Assembly: GCA_963747765.1 (NCBI GenBank)
Contig: CAVVGH010000001.1
Span: 248,001 to 312,000 of the forward strand
Origin: VRUE01 sp963747765
GTDB taxonomy: Bacteria; Actinomycetota; Thermoleophilia; Solirubrobacterales; 70-9
DNA length: 64,000 nt
Direction: 5' to 3'
Under the pieces are notes generated by a model. The model saw nothing but the letters and a program-made list of their open reading frames with translations. It searched no databases and was not told the origin of the DNA. Below are positions 8,733-16,282 of this stretch, in pieces. The translations under genes were made by a program, and so were the position numbers. Within the stretch, counting starts at the first letter, position 1, and each line of letters opens with the position of its first letter.

Positions 8733-8819
8733 GTCTCTCTCATCAATCAACGAGGGGTTCGTTTCGGGTGGAACGCTAGTCCGCCGCAAGATGATCGATG
8801 GGAGAAAGAACCCGGGCGC

Positions 8820-9233
8820 TCAGCCGCCGATCGCGCGAACCGATTTCTGCCACAGGGCGGGTACCTCGTCCGCGCGACCCTCGGCGTGCGCCTGGGCGCA
8901 GAGGCTGATCAGATCGCCCAGCTCGCGCACCGCCTCCGAATCGCCCAGCGCAGCCAGTCGCTCTATGCCGAGCGCGTAGAGGTAATCGCCGGCCAGCAGG
9001 GCGAGGTCTGCGTCGTGGCCCGCCAGGAGTCGCGGCTCCCCGTAATGGAGCAGGTAGCCCTCGCGGACCGACTCGACCACGAGCGCGTACTCGGCCGGGG
9101 CCGCCGCGGCGCGCGGGCCGGCGGCGACCAACGGGCCGAACACCGGCTGCTCGGTCGGATCGATCACGTGCGGGGAGATCGGCGTGTTCTCCTCGCGCAG
9201 TCGATTCGCGAGGTCGGCGAGTGTCGAGCTCAC
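8820..9233 (-). CDS. Small helical protein downstream of hemL, unknown
   Basis: 137 residues starting at a GTG that overlaps the hemL stop (GTGA), so it is translationally coupled to hemL. It is mostly helical. The segment LLAGDYLYALGIERLAALGD followed by LGDLISLCAQAHAEG vaguely recalls helices of polyprenyl synthetases, but no catalytic Asp-rich motif is present, so I assign no function. Its tight coupling suggests a role near tetrapyrrole synthesis. A longer reading to 9317 would only add hemL out-of-frame sequence. Confidence 0.65.
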   Translation of the reverse strand: MSSTLADLANRLREENTPISPHVIDPTEQPVFGPLVAAGPRAAAAPAEYALVVESVREGYLLHYGEPRLLAGHDADLALLAGDYLYALGIERLAALGDSEAVRELGDLISLCAQAHAEGRADEVPALWQKSVRAIGG

Positions 9234-10492
9234 CCGTGCGCCTCGGCGAGCGACTCCGCAGTCGCCTCCAGGGTCCGGTCGACGGCCTCCTCGTCGTGGG
9301 CGAGCGAGACGAACCACGCCTCGAACTGGGACGGCGGCAGGTAAACGCCCCGGTCGAGCATCGCCCGGCAGAAGCGCGCATGGGTGTCCAGGTCGCAGCT
9401 CCTCGCCGTGTCGAAATCCGTCACCGGCTCGGCGCTGAAGAACAGGGTGAGGAGACCGGGTGCCGAGGCGACCTGAAGCGAGTGCTTGGCGGCCAGCTCC
9501 CCCAGCCCGGACCGGAGTCGGTCGGTCAGCGCGCCCAGCCGCTCATACGCCGGCGCGTCGAGCGCGCGCAGGGTGGCGAGCCCGGCCGCCATCGCGAGCG
9601 GATTGCCTGACAGCGTTCCCGCCTGGTAGACGTCGCCGCTCGGCGCGATCCTCTCCATCGCCGCCCGCCCGCCCCCGAAGGCCGCGGCAGGCAGGCCACC
9701 GCCCAGCACCTTGCCGAACACGGTCAGGTCGGGCTCTATGCCGTAGAGCTGCTGGGCGCCGCCGGAAGCCACCCTGAAGCCACTGATCACCTCGTCGAAG
9801 ACGAGCAGCGCGCCCGCATCGCGGGTCGCCTCCCGAAGGAATTCCAGAAAGCCCTCGGCGGGCGGAACCACACCCATGTTGGCCGGCAGGGGCTCGGCGA
9901 TCAGGGCGGCGACCGGGTGATCGGCGAGCGCCCGGGAAACGGCATCACGATCGTTCCAGGGCACGACGACGGTGCCCGCGGTCTGCGCGGCGGTGACACC
10001 CGGCGAGGCGGGAATGGCGAGCGTTGCGAGCCCCGAGCCCGCGTCGGCAAGCAGCCCATCGGAGTGGCCGTGGTAGGCGCCCGCGAACTTGACCACCACC
10101 TCGCGCCCGGTTACGGCGCGGGCGAGGCGAACGGCGCTCATCGCGGCCTCGGTGCCCGAGCTGGTCATGCGCAGCATCTCGACCGAGGGGATCCGCGACA
10201 CCACCTCCTCGGCGAGCTCGACCTCGGCCGCCGTCGCAGCGCCGAAGCTGGTCCCCCGCCCGGCCGCCTCGACCACCGCCTCGACCACCGGCGGCGGCGC
10301 GTGTCCGAGGATCAGCGGCCCCCACGACCCGATCCAGTCGATGTAGCGGTTGCCGTCGACATCGATCAGTTCGCAGCCCTCGCCCCGATCGATGAAGATC
10401 GGGTCACGCCCGATCTGCCGCATCGCCCGCACGGGGCTGTTCACCCCACCGGGAAGGACCTTCAGCGCCCGCTGGTACAGCTCGGAGGGCAT
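9230..10492 (-). CDS. hemL: Glutamate-1-semialdehyde 2,1-aminomutase
   Basis: 420 residues, normal for HemL, which converts glutamate-1-semialdehyde to 5-aminolevulinate using PLP. It begins PSELYQRALKVLPGGVNSPV, the conserved N-terminus, which fixes the ATG at 10492. Family landmarks are GSWGPLILGH, SSGTEAAMSA, the FAGAYHGHSDG block, DEVISGFR, and FGKVLGGGLPAAAFGG, whose Lys holds PLP. It is the third gene of a minus-strand run after hemB and a siroheme-decarboxylase-like gene, consistent with tetrapyrrole synthesis by the C5 route. Confidence 0.95.
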   Translation of the reverse strand: MPSELYQRALKVLPGGVNSPVRAMRQIGRDPIFIDRGEGCELIDVDGNRYIDWIGSWGPLILGHAPPPVVEAVVEAAGRGTSFGAATAAEVELAEEVVSRIPSVEMLRMTSSGTEAAMSAVRLARAVTGREVVVKFAGAYHGHSDGLLADAGSGLATLAIPASPGVTAAQTAGTVVVPWNDRDAVSRALADHPVAALIAEPLPANMGVVPPAEGFLEFLREATRDAGALLVFDEVISGFRVASGGAQQLYGIEPDLTVFGKVLGGGLPAAAFGGGRAAMERIAPSGDVYQAGTLSGNPLAMAAGLATLRALDAPAYERLGALTDRLRSGLGELAAKHSLQVASAPGLLTLFFSAEPVTDFDTARSCDLDTHARFCRAMLDRGVYLPPSQFEAWFVSLAHDEEAVDRTLEATAESLAEAHG

Positions 10493-10499
10493 CGGGGCG

Positions 10500-11582
10500 C
10501 TAGGAATGCTCCGCTTCCCATCGTGCGTAGTCCTCGGTGAAGTACCTGAGGCGGATCTTCTTGTACTCGGTCGAGGAGTAGAGGGTCGAACGGTCCTGCG
10601 GCGCGATTTCGCACTCGGCGGCGATCGAGTCAAGGATCGCATCGCACTCCTCCTTGGAGCGGCCGTGGGCCATCGTGAAGATGCTGTAGGGCCAATCGTC
10701 GTAGGTGGGCCGCTGGTAGCAGTGCGAGATGCCACGGAAGGCGGCCATGCGACGCCCGGTCTCGAGGACCTCCGGCTCCGGGACCTTCCAGACACCCATC
10801 CCGTTCGCCGAGAAACCGGCGCGGCGGTGGTGGAGAAGCGCCGCGACGCGGCGCAGCAGCTTGCGGTCGATCATGCCCTGCAGATGCTCGAGCAGCTGCT
10901 CGACGGAGATGCCGAGCTCGCTCGCCGCCGCGTCGAAGGGGCGCTCGATCGCCTCCATCGGACCCTGGGCCGCTCTGACCACCTCGATATCGCGCTCGTC
11001 GTAGGGCTGCGGTCCCGTTTCCCGCGGTGGTTCCGCGTCGACCGCCGCGGCAAGGGCGTCGGTGCCCTTCTCCATCTCCAGATTCATGTTGATCTTGAAC
11101 AGGGTCAGGGTCGGCAGCTGGCGCATCGACTCGGCGCCGGTCTCGCGTATCAACGCCTCCACGGTCCCGTCGAGGCCCAGCTCCGAATCGGGCGGCACGG
11201 CGATCGTGAACCAGAGGTTGAACTCATGGGTGCGCAGGTAGTTGTGGGAGACGCCCGGGTGGGCGCTGACGATCGCGGCGGGTCGATGCGGGTGCTCGGA
11301 GTCGACCTTTGCCGCGACCAGCATCGACTGGTAGCCGAGGGTGCGGGTGTCGAAGATCGGCGTGATCTCGCGGATGATCCGCTTGTCGAGCAGGCGCTGG
11401 GTGCGGGCGAGGACGTCGCCGAGCTCCAGCTCCGCCTCGGTGGCGAGCAGCGCGAAGGGCTCGGGATCGAGTGGAAAGCTCGACTGGAGCAGGTTCATGA
11501 GCCGCTTGTCGGCCTCGTCAAGGGGGACGGCCGCGCCGTCCCGACGGGAGCGTGCCTTGGATTGAGGGGTCAGCGAAGCCAA
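10500..11582 (-). CDS. Two-domain Lrp/AsnC-fold protein, siroheme decarboxylase (AhbA/AhbB)-like
   Basis: About 360 residues with two tandem Lrp/AsnC-like units, each an HTH followed by a ligand-binding domain. The C-terminal unit has the block HHRRAGFSANGMGVWKVP, characteristic of siroheme decarboxylases AhbB/NirD-L-G-H, and YDDWPYSIFTMAHG; the N-terminal unit has LRTHEFNLWFTIA. AhbA and AhbB are normally separate subunits; here they are joined. The place between hemB and hemL suggests a link to tetrapyrroles: either 12,18-didecarboxysiroheme formation or regulation. I chose the TTG at 11582 because AAGGAGG lies 7 bases upstream. The ATG at 11498 would cut the first HTH, and a CTG at 11573 also overlaps the hemB stop. 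Confidence 0.75.
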   Translation of the reverse strand: MASLTPQSKARSRRDGAAVPLDEADKRLMNLLQSSFPLDPEPFALLATEAELELGDVLARTQRLLDKRIIREITPIFDTRTLGYQSMLVAAKVDSEHPHRPAAIVSAHPGVSHNYLRTHEFNLWFTIAVPPDSELGLDGTVEALIRETGAESMRQLPTLTLFKINMNLEMEKGTDALAAAVDAEPPRETGPQPYDERDIEVVRAAQGPMEAIERPFDAAASELGISVEQLLEHLQGMIDRKLLRRVAALLHHRRAGFSANGMGVWKVPEPEVLETGRRMAAFRGISHCYQRPTYDDWPYSIFTMAHGRSKEECDAILDSIAAECEIAPQDRSTLYSSTEYKKIRLRYFTEDYARWEAEHS

Positions 11583-12541
11583 GCAGCGGCCTCCTTCGCG
11601 TAGTAGGTGACGATCGCGTCGGCGCCGGCGCGGCGGATCGAGGTCAGCGTCTCGAGCACCGCCGCCCGCTCGTCGATCCATCCGTTCGCGGCGGCGGCCT
11701 TCAGCATCGAGTACTCGCCGGAGACGTGGTAGGCGGCAAGCGGCGCGCCGGTCGCGTCCTTGACCCGGCGCACCACATCGAGGTAGGGGGTTGCCGGCTT
11801 GACCATCAGCATGTCGGCGCCCTCTTCGAGGTCGAGCTTCGCCTCCCGCACGGCCTCCTCGGCATTGGCGGGGTCGAGCTGGTAGCCGCGCCGGTCGCCG
11901 AACTCGGGAGACGACTCCGCGGCGTCGCGGAACGGGCCGTAGAAGGCGGACGCATACTTGGAGCTGTAGGAGATGATCGGCACCTCCGCGTGGCCCTCCT
12001 CGTCGAGCTGGTGGCGGATCGTGGCGACCCGGCCATCCATCATGTCGCTCGGCGCGACCGCGTCGGCACCGGCCTCGGCATGGGAGATCGCAGTTTTCGC
12101 CAGCAGCTCGACCGTCACGTCGTTGTCGACTTCGCCGTCCCGGACGAAGCCGCAGTGACCATGGGACGTGTACTCGCACAGGCAGACGTCGGTGATCACG
12201 GTCAGGTCGGGATGGGCTCCCTTCAAGGCCCGCACGGCCATCTGCACGACCCCCTCGTCGTCGTAGGCGCCGGTGGCGGACTCGTCCTTGTCCGAAGGGA
12301 TCCCGAAGAGAAGGATCGCGCCGACCCCGGCCACCGCCACGTCGGTGGCCTCGGCGACCAGCTCGGAGATCGAGAAGCGCTCGATCCCGGGCATCGACTC
12401 GATGTCTTCGCGCACACCCTCCCCGGCCACCACGAAGGCGGGCTGGATCAACTCCGCCGGCGACAGGCTCGTCTCGCGAACCAGGTCACGCAGGGCCTTC
12501 GTCCGCCGGAGGCGGCGCATGCGGGTCGCGGGAAAGGCCAT
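11570..12541 (-). CDS. hemB: Delta-aminolevulinic acid dehydratase (porphobilinogen synthase)
   Basis: 323 residues, full length. It condenses two 5-aminolevulinates to porphobilinogen. The metal-site region reads TDVCLCEYTSHGHCG (about residue 115), the Cys-rich zinc-type version. The active-site lysines are in ISYSSKYASAFYGPFR and MLMVKPATPYLD. The start is the ATG at 12541 (AFPATRMRRLRRT is the usual HemB opening); a longer reading to 12661 runs into the divergent promoter region. Its stop overlaps the next gene by 13 bases. Confidence 0.95.
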   Translation of the reverse strand: MAFPATRMRRLRRTKALRDLVRETSLSPAELIQPAFVVAGEGVREDIESMPGIERFSISELVAEATDVAVAGVGAILLFGIPSDKDESATGAYDDEGVVQMAVRALKGAHPDLTVITDVCLCEYTSHGHCGFVRDGEVDNDVTVELLAKTAISHAEAGADAVAPSDMMDGRVATIRHQLDEEGHAEVPIISYSSKYASAFYGPFRDAAESSPEFGDRRGYQLDPANAEEAVREAKLDLEEGADMLMVKPATPYLDVVRRVKDATGAPLAAYHVSGEYSMLKAAAANGWIDERAAVLETLTSIRRAGADAIVTYYAKEAAAWLR

Positions 12542-12645
12542 CGCAGCGATTTTAGGGCAGCGCTTCGAGGGAGATCGGATGCCCCATCCCCCTCTCAAGC
12601 CGCGCCTAACATCCGCTGGAGCGCCGGGGGGTAGCGTTCCGGCCG

Positions 12646-13374
12646 ATGGAGGAGAGCGCAACAGCGGCGCTTGAGGCGCGCGGGATGGTCAAGCGGTACG
12701 GGGATCGCGAAGCGCTGAGGGGGGTCGACTTCGAGGCGAGGCGAGGCGAGCTCGTGGCCGTGATCGGCCCGAACGGCGCCGGTAAGACCACCCTGCTGTC
12801 GATCCTGGCGGGAATCGTGCGCCCGGACGGCGGCGAGTTGCGCCTGCCTCAGGGCGAGATCGGCTGGGTGCCACAGCAGGCTGCTCTCTACCGGCGGCTG
12901 ACCGTGGAGGAGAACCTGCTTCTCTTCGCGCGGCTCGAGGGACATGCCGGTCCGCGGGCCTCGGTCGAGGCAATGCTCGACCTGTCCGGCTTGCGAGAGC
13001 GGCGCGGCGAGCTGGTCGCGCGCCTCTCGGGCGGCAACCAGCAGCGCGTCAACATCGCGATCGGCCTGCTGGCCAAGCCCGCGGTGCTGTTGCTGGACGA
13101 GCCAAGCGTCGGCCTCGACCCCCGCCAGCGCGCGCGGCTTTGGGAGTTCGTCTCGGCCCTGGCGGCACGGGGAACGACGGTGATCTTCTCGACGCACGAC
13201 ATTCAAGAGGCGGAGCGCTACGGACGGCGGCTGCTCGTCCTCGCGGACGGCGAGAGCCTCTTCCACGGCACACCGGCGGGACTGCGCGACGCGGGTCGTC
13301 GCGAGGCTCCCGAGGCGGCCGGCAGCGACTTCGAGACCGCCTTCGTGGCCTTCCTTCACCACCGGGGGCACTAG
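12646..13374 (+). CDS. ABC transporter ATP-binding protein
   Basis: 242 residues, a single nucleotide-binding domain of the ABC-2 export type. Walker A is GPNGAGKTT (41–49), the Q-loop VPQQ follows, the signature is LSGGNQQRV, Walker B is LLLDEPSVGLDP, and the switch His is in STHDIQEAE. It powers the membrane protein encoded 4 bp downstream. Divergent from hemB with a gap of about 100 bp that must hold both promoters. Confidence 0.93.
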   Translation: MEESATAALEARGMVKRYGDREALRGVDFEARRGELVAVIGPNGAGKTTLLSILAGIVRPDGGELRLPQGEIGWVPQQAALYRRLTVEENLLLFARLEGHAGPRASVEAMLDLSGLRERRGELVARLSGGNQQRVNIAIGLLAKPAVLLLDEPSVGLDPRQRARLWEFVSALAARGTTVIFSTHDIQEAERYGRRLLVLADGESLFHGTPAGLRDAGRREAPEAAGSDFETAFVAFLHHRGH

Positions 13375-13378
13375 GCCG

Positions 13379-14731
13379 ATGCGCTGGCTTTTGCTCAAGG
13401 ACCTTCAGATCCTGCGCCGCTCGCCGTTGCAGGTCCTGCTGCTGGTCGCCTACCCGGTGCTGGTCGCCGTTCTGGTCGGCTTCGCGATATCGCGGGGACC
13501 CGAAAAGCCGCGGGTCGCGCTCCTCAACGAGATCCCCCCGGGCGCCAGGATCAGCGTCGGCGGCACCCGCCTGCCGGCCATCCAGGTGAACGACCGCATC
13601 TGCCGCCGGCTCGACTGCGTTTTCGTTCCCAGCCGCGAAGCCGCCGTCGAGCGGGTGCGTTCCGGGGACGTCCTCGCGGCGCTGATCCTGCCGGCCGACC
13701 TGGTCAACCGCCTCAACTCGCTTGCGACGCTCGCGCCGCAAACACCCGAAGTCGAGGTCATCGTCAACGAGGAGGACCCCGTCAAGGCCCGCCTCGTCGA
13801 CGACCGCATCTCCTCTCTGCTGGCACAGGCCAACCTGCTGGTCGCAAGGCGCATCGCGTCCGAAGGAGGGAGATACCTCAACCTCGTGGTCAACGGGGGC
13901 GTCTTCAAGGCCCCGGTTGGCGAAGTCCAGATCCTCGGCCTGCGGGCGGCCGCCAGCATCCTCACCGCACTGCGGCCCACGGTCGCCCCGGGAGCGCTGC
14001 GCGACTCGCTGGACCGGGTGATCCACTTCGCCACCATCGCCCGGGACGACCTCGACGTCGCGAAGCCGCTCATCGACCGGCTCGCGCAACCGATCGCCGT
14101 CGACAAGACGGTGGTCAGCGCCCCGACCCCGCCGCTCGAAGTCTTCGCGATCGCCGTCGCCGCGACGTTCACGCTGACCTTCGTGACGCTCCTCCTCGTC
14201 GCCGGCTCGCTCGCCCTCGAGCGCGAGGAAAACGCCTTCCCCCGCCTCACCCGCGGCCTCGTCTCTCAATCGACGCTTCTCGCCGAGAAGGTCGGGCTGG
14301 GCATCGCCGTCGGGCTGGCCGTGACCCTGCTGATGCTCGCCGGGATCCAGCTCTTCGTCCCGCTCGACTGGAGTCGCTTCGGCCTCTGGCTCGCGGCAAT
14401 CCTCGCCGGCGCCGGCGCCCTGGCGGCGGTGGGGGCGGCGCTGGGGGCGGCCGCGCGCGACGTCCGTGCCGTATCGCTGCTCGCCTTCATGGTCTCCCTG
14501 CCGATCGCCCTTCTGTCGCTGGTCCCGTCGGGGGCCATGGGACCGGCGCTCTACGATGCCATCCAGGTCGTCGCGGCGCTCTTCCCATTCAAGCCCGCGC
14601 TGCAGGCGATGACGGCGGCGCTCGATTCGAGCGGGCCCTCGATCGGGGCGCCACTGCTGCATCTCGCGGCACTGATCGCCGCCTACGGCCTCCTCGCCCG
14701 CTTCGCCCTGAGGAGGTTCGCCTCGGTTTAA
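13379..14731 (+). CDS. ABC-2 type transporter permease
   Basis: 450 residues. One hydrophobic segment near the N-terminus (LLLVAYPVLVAVLVGFAI), an outer domain of about 330 residues, then five or six membrane helices from about residue 255 to the end. This is the ABC-2 layout used for export of drugs, lipids or polysaccharides. It pairs with the preceding ATPase (4-bp gap). The substrate is unknown. Confidence 0.88.
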   Translation: MRWLLLKDLQILRRSPLQVLLLVAYPVLVAVLVGFAISRGPEKPRVALLNEIPPGARISVGGTRLPAIQVNDRICRRLDCVFVPSREAAVERVRSGDVLAALILPADLVNRLNSLATLAPQTPEVEVIVNEEDPVKARLVDDRISSLLAQANLLVARRIASEGGRYLNLVVNGGVFKAPVGEVQILGLRAAASILTALRPTVAPGALRDSLDRVIHFATIARDDLDVAKPLIDRLAQPIAVDKTVVSAPTPPLEVFAIAVAATFTLTFVTLLLVAGSLALEREENAFPRLTRGLVSQSTLLAEKVGLGIAVGLAVTLLMLAGIQLFVPLDWSRFGLWLAAILAGAGALAAVGAALGAAARDVRAVSLLAFMVSLPIALLSLVPSGAMGPALYDAIQVVAALFPFKPALQAMTAALDSSGPSIGAPLLHLAALIAAYGLLARFALRRFASV

Positions 14732-14732
14732 C

Positions 14733-14747
14733 GAGCGGCGGCCGCTC
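14733..14747. terminator. Short inverted repeat between convergent genes
   Basis: GAGCGGC and GCCGCTC separated by one base fill the 14-bp gap between two convergent stop codons and overlap the second one. It may act as a bidirectional terminator; no T-tract is present. Confidence 0.35.
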
Positions 14748-15441
14748 AGGCCAGCGGCCTGGCGCCGGCCCGCAGCCGTTCGCTCCAGCGCCGCGCGGTC
14801 CGCGCGTCGGCGACCGCCACCGCAACGAAGCCCTCGAGGTCCAGGTCCGGGCGGAGCTCCCTTCTGACCCGCTCCAGGACATCGGCCTCGCTCATCGCCG
14901 GGAACCGCCGGCCCCGCGCCGGAACGTCGGTGAGCGCGACCTCGCCGGCGTCAAGCGCCAGGCAGCCGTGACGGCTCACAAAGGCGGATATCTCGAGCGG
15001 CGCGCCAGTCCCGGCCACGCGGCAAGCTGCGGGCAAAGGCCGCAGCTCGTAGTTGGGCTCGGTCTTCGATATCCGCCGCAGCTGCTCGGCGGCGAGGTGG
15101 GCAACGAAGACGTGCGTCTCGGTGCCGGGGCTGCACTGGATGGCCGCCGGTATCGCGCCATACGCTGAGATGTGCGCCGAGTAGACGACGTCGAAGTCGC
15201 TCAGCACGACCCGAACGACAGGCACCGGGTCGGCTTCCCCGCCCAGCTTGCGGGCGAGCACCGCCGGCGCGGCGTTCGAGCCATAGGCGAGCAGTGGGGT
15301 CCGCGTCGAGAGATCCACCTGCACGGCATCCGGCCCCAGCGCCCTGCCGCCGACCAGCGTGTACGACGTCGAGGGAACCCCGTACGGGTAAGCCAGTGCC
15401 TGCTTCAACGCCTCGCTCCGCTCGGCCACTCTCAGCGTCAT
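14746..15441 (-). CDS. Protein of unknown function with a GGCT-like YGSN motif
   Basis: 231 residues, soluble, no signal peptide. TPLLAYGSNAAPAVLARKL (about residues 48–66) resembles the Y-G-S-N loop of gamma-glutamylcyclotransferase/AIG2-like proteins, which binds the substrate. A later SAYGAIPAAI and the Glu in SKTEPNYELR could serve the active site. The rest does not match a family I can name. It is convergent with the ABC permease and divergent from the YmdB gene. Confidence 0.65.
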   Translation of the reverse strand: MTLRVAERSEALKQALAYPYGVPSTSYTLVGGRALGPDAVQVDLSTRTPLLAYGSNAAPAVLARKLGGEADPVPVVRVVLSDFDVVYSAHISAYGAIPAAIQCSPGTETHVFVAHLAAEQLRRISKTEPNYELRPLPAACRVAGTGAPLEISAFVSRHGCLALDAGEVALTDVPARGRRFPAMSEADVLERVRRELRPDLDLEGFVAVAVADARTARRWSERLRAGARPLA

Positions 15442-15493
15442 ACCAGGATCACTCTCTCTCCAGGCGGCGCACTCGGGATAGGGTCATCAGCTC

Positions 15494-16282
15494 ATGCGGG
15501 TTCTCTTCATCGGCGATGTGGTCGGCGGCCCCGGTCGGCGTGGGCTGAAGGCCGCGATGCCGGAGCTTCGCGATCGCCACCGCCCCGATCTCGTGATCGT
15601 CAACGGCGAGAACGTCGCGGGGGGCACCGGGATCACCGAGAAGACCGGCGCGGCGCTGTTCGATGCCGGGGCCGACGTGATCACCACCGGCAACCACGTC
15701 TACCGCCACCGCGAGGCGTACGACTACCTGGATCGCACCGAGCGTCTCCTGCGGCCGGCCAACTTCCCGCACGCCAACCCGGGGCACGGCTCCGTTGTCG
15801 TCGAGGCGGGGGGTATGCGCGCCGGCGTCGTCAACCTGAGCGGCGCGGTGGGGCTGCGCGTTGCGCGATCGCCGTTCCACGAGGTCGACAGCATCCTCGA
15901 GAAGCTCGAGGTGGACTGCGCGATCGTCGACTTCCACGCCGAGGTGACCAGCGAGAAGGTGGCGATGGGATGGCATCTGGACGGGCGTGCCGCCGCCGTG
16001 CTTGGAACCCACACCCACGTGCCCACCGCGGATGCCCGCGTGCTGCCTCAGGGCACCGCCTTCATCGCCGATGTCGGGATGACGGGGTCGCGCACCAGCG
16101 TGCTCGGGGTGAAGACCGAGCAGGCGCTCGAATCGCTCATCACCCAGATGCCGGTGCGCTTCGAAACGGCAGACGACGACGTCTGGGTGATGGCCGTCGT
16201 CGTCGAGGTCAACGCCAAGGGGCTGGCCGATTCCATCGAGCAGGTTCTGATGCCCGCTCCTCCTTCCAATCGCCAGCCGTAG
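15494..16282 (+). CDS. ymdB: YmdB-family metallophosphoesterase
   Basis: 262 residues, the TIGR00282/YmdB family of dinuclear-metal phosphodiesterases acting on 2',3'-cyclic nucleotides. Metal ligands are visible in the usual order: GDVVG (Asp8), NGENVAGG (Asn and Glu), TGNHVY (Asn and His), DFHAEVTSEK, GTHTHVPTAD and a distal DVGMTG. Its last 74 bp overlap the end of the convergent gene on the other strand, an unusually long 3' overlap. Confidence 0.92.
   Translation: MRVLFIGDVVGGPGRRGLKAAMPELRDRHRPDLVIVNGENVAGGTGITEKTGAALFDAGADVITTGNHVYRHREAYDYLDRTERLLRPANFPHANPGHGSVVVEAGGMRAGVVNLSGAVGLRVARSPFHEVDSILEKLEVDCAIVDFHAEVTSEKVAMGWHLDGRAAAVLGTHTHVPTADARVLPQGTAFIADVGMTGSRTSVLGVKTEQALESLITQMPVRFETADDDVWVMAVVVEVNAKGLADSIEQVLMPAPPSNRQP

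Larger units (their letters stand above)
8298..8780 (+). repeat. Composite intergenic element, copy 1
   Basis: This 522-bp gap between convergent genes holds no gene. It begins directly after a stop codon with a terminal repeat (8299–8329; core GAAACGTTCGACCGGAAACC). Next come a module seen again in copies 2 and 4, two 47-nt hairpin units with a 70-bp period (8486–8530, 8556–8600), a long hairpin (8676–8732), and a remnant of the inverse terminal repeat (8761–8773; GTTTCGGGTGGAA). The string CGCTAGT flanks it at 8292–8298 and 8774–8780, a possible target-site duplication. The outer 15 or so bases of the right terminal repeat are missing. Confidence 0.8.

Noticed and set aside
8298..8979. Open frames through composite elements, with repeated peptide strings
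   Set aside because: The repeated peptides are translations of hairpin DNA in several frames and both strands. They shift frame between copies and lack Shine–Dalgarno sites.
11571..11573. CTG start overlapping the hemB stop (CTGA)
   Set aside because: A TTG three codons upstream has AAGGAGG at proper spacing, so an unusual start is not needed there.
10500..12179. Siroheme-decarboxylase-like gene extended to 12179
   Set aside because: The added N-terminal part is an Arg-rich out-of-frame reading of hemB.
13049..14662. 537-residue open frame antisense to the ABC genes
   Set aside because: Extreme Arg/Asp/Gly composition and complete overlap with a clear ATPase and permease.
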